From contig JAPKAJ010000103.1 in NCBI GenBank assembly GCA_028825345.1, positions 1-7,994 of the forward strand: a DNA stretch of 7,994 nucleotides. The letters are read 5' to 3'. The translations under genes and the position numbers were made by a program. The number at the start of each line of letters is the position of its first letter. The first letter of the stretch is position 1. Below are positions 7,385-7,994 of this stretch, in pieces. This DNA is from Arenicellales bacterium. GTDB taxonomy: Bacteria > Pseudomonadota > Gammaproteobacteria > Arenicellales > UBA868. The notes beneath the pieces were generated by a model. The model did not search any database. It saw only the letters and a program-made list of their open reading frames with translations, and was not told where the DNA came from.

Positions 7385-7994
7385 ATGACCAATAACACCC
7401 CCCACGTCGCCTTACGCTCACCGGAGGATATCGCTCGCCATCTGCCAGTTGCTCGCATGGCTGACACAATCGTGATAGCGGTTCTGGGCGTTATCCTCCT
7501 GGGCGCTTTGGTATATCTGGTCACCGGTCGTTTGCCGGTCACCGTCTCGGGGCATTCTGTCGTCGTCGATCGGTACTCGGTAATATCAGTGGAATCAGGC
7601 ACTAGCGGAAGGATTGCCAGCTGGCGGGTCCGCCCTGGCGACGTCATCGAACGTGACCAGTTACTAGCCGTTATCGAACGACCTTTGCTGAAACAGCAAA
7701 TCAGTGCTACACGTAACGAGCTTGCTGAGCTCTTAGCCACGCAAGAAAAGACAACAGCGCTACATGACAGGAATGTGGACCTGGAACGACAGGTCCTCCA
7801 GAACAAACGCGACAAGACAAAAAAGCGGATTCGCGTCCTCGAAGATGAGACACAGCAACTTAGAAATACCAGTCGCTTGTCCATCAACCAGGAGCGGGAG
7901 TTCTTTGCTGCGCAGGAAACCGAACTACTGCGCGTGAAGGAACTCGAGTCACGTCAGGATGCTGAACTGAAAGCACGCCCAAGGCGGGCTTTCA
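7385..7994 (+). CDS. Second HlyD-family adaptor, N-terminal part only
   Basis: An open frame begins at the ATG at 7385 and runs 203 codons to the window edge without a stop, so the gene is cut by the window rather than broken. The visible part has a cytoplasmic N-terminus with the LRSPED motif (10-15), one membrane segment (about 28-48), the first half of a lipoyl-like domain (about 68-98, SGTSGRIASWRVRPGD) and the first arm of a long coiled coil (about 100-203). The order and the RSPE motif match the adaptor at 772-2253, so the two look like diverged paralogues of the NHLM secretion type. The next in-frame stop upstream is at 7325-7327 and no other ATG, GTG or TTG codon lies between, so the start is well set, although the Shine-Dalgarno sequence is weak. 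The gap of 37 bp to the second ABC gene suggests the same operon. It should act as an inner-membrane-anchored periplasmic bridge. Confidence 0.85.
   Translation, partial: MTNNTPHVALRSPEDIARHLPVARMADTIVIAVLGVILLGALVYLVTGRLPVTVSGHSVVVDRYSVISVESGTSGRIASWRVRPGDVIERDQLLAVIERPLLKQQISATRNELAELLATQEKTTALHDRNVDLERQVLQNKRDKTKKRIRVLEDETQQLRNTSRLSINQEREFFAAQETELLRVKELESRQDAELKARPRRAF

Noticed and set aside
7518..7542. Inverted-looking GGTCACCGG / CCGGTCACC pair
   Set aside because: The two arms are not true reverse complements and the site lies inside the second adaptor's membrane segment coding region, so it is not a terminator or operator.
6949..7887. Long minus-strand open frame of 312 codons
   Set aside because: It lies opposite the conserved ATPase domain and the second adaptor, is rich in Ser, Arg and Cys, and shows no recognisable domain. 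It is a shadow of the plus-strand genes.

Overview
The window holds an export cassette of the NHLM/NHLP type, the transporter set linked to ribosomally made peptides with nitrile-hydratase-like or Nif11-like leaders. All five genes read rightward and are closely packed: a cyclic-nucleotide-binding-fold protein (213-743), a HlyD-type adaptor (772-2253), an ABC exporter with an N-terminal C39 leader peptidase (about 2256-4448), a second ABC exporter with a long N-terminal extension but no working peptidase (about 4441-7347), and the first 203 codons of a second HlyD-type adaptor (7385 to the window edge). The spacings are 28 bp, 2 bp, an 8-bp overlap and 37 bp, with no hairpin terminator seen between genes, so one transcription unit is likely.

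The expected division of labour is as follows. The C39 domain of the first ABC protein cuts a leader peptide at a double-Gly-type site. The two ABC proteins form one or two inner-membrane pumps, and the HlyD proteins link the pump to a TolC-like outer-membrane channel. That adaptor architecture implies a Gram-negative host. Roughly balanced base composition and codon use suggest a proteobacterium, perhaps a gammaproteobacterium, but this is a weak inference. The precursor peptide, the modifying enzymes and the outer-membrane channel are not in the window and probably lie beyond one of its edges.

Positions 1-212 hold no gene I can support. They are the 5' leader, AT-rich from about 110 to 180, with a weak promoter candidate and a GTTAAT direct repeat. 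The points that most deserve a second look are the lost phosphate-binding Arg in the cNMP-fold protein, an apparent degenerate C39 domain in the second ABC protein, and the presence of two related adaptors flanking the ABC pair. The system type itself is known. The second adaptor and the degenerate domains are the less ordinary parts.
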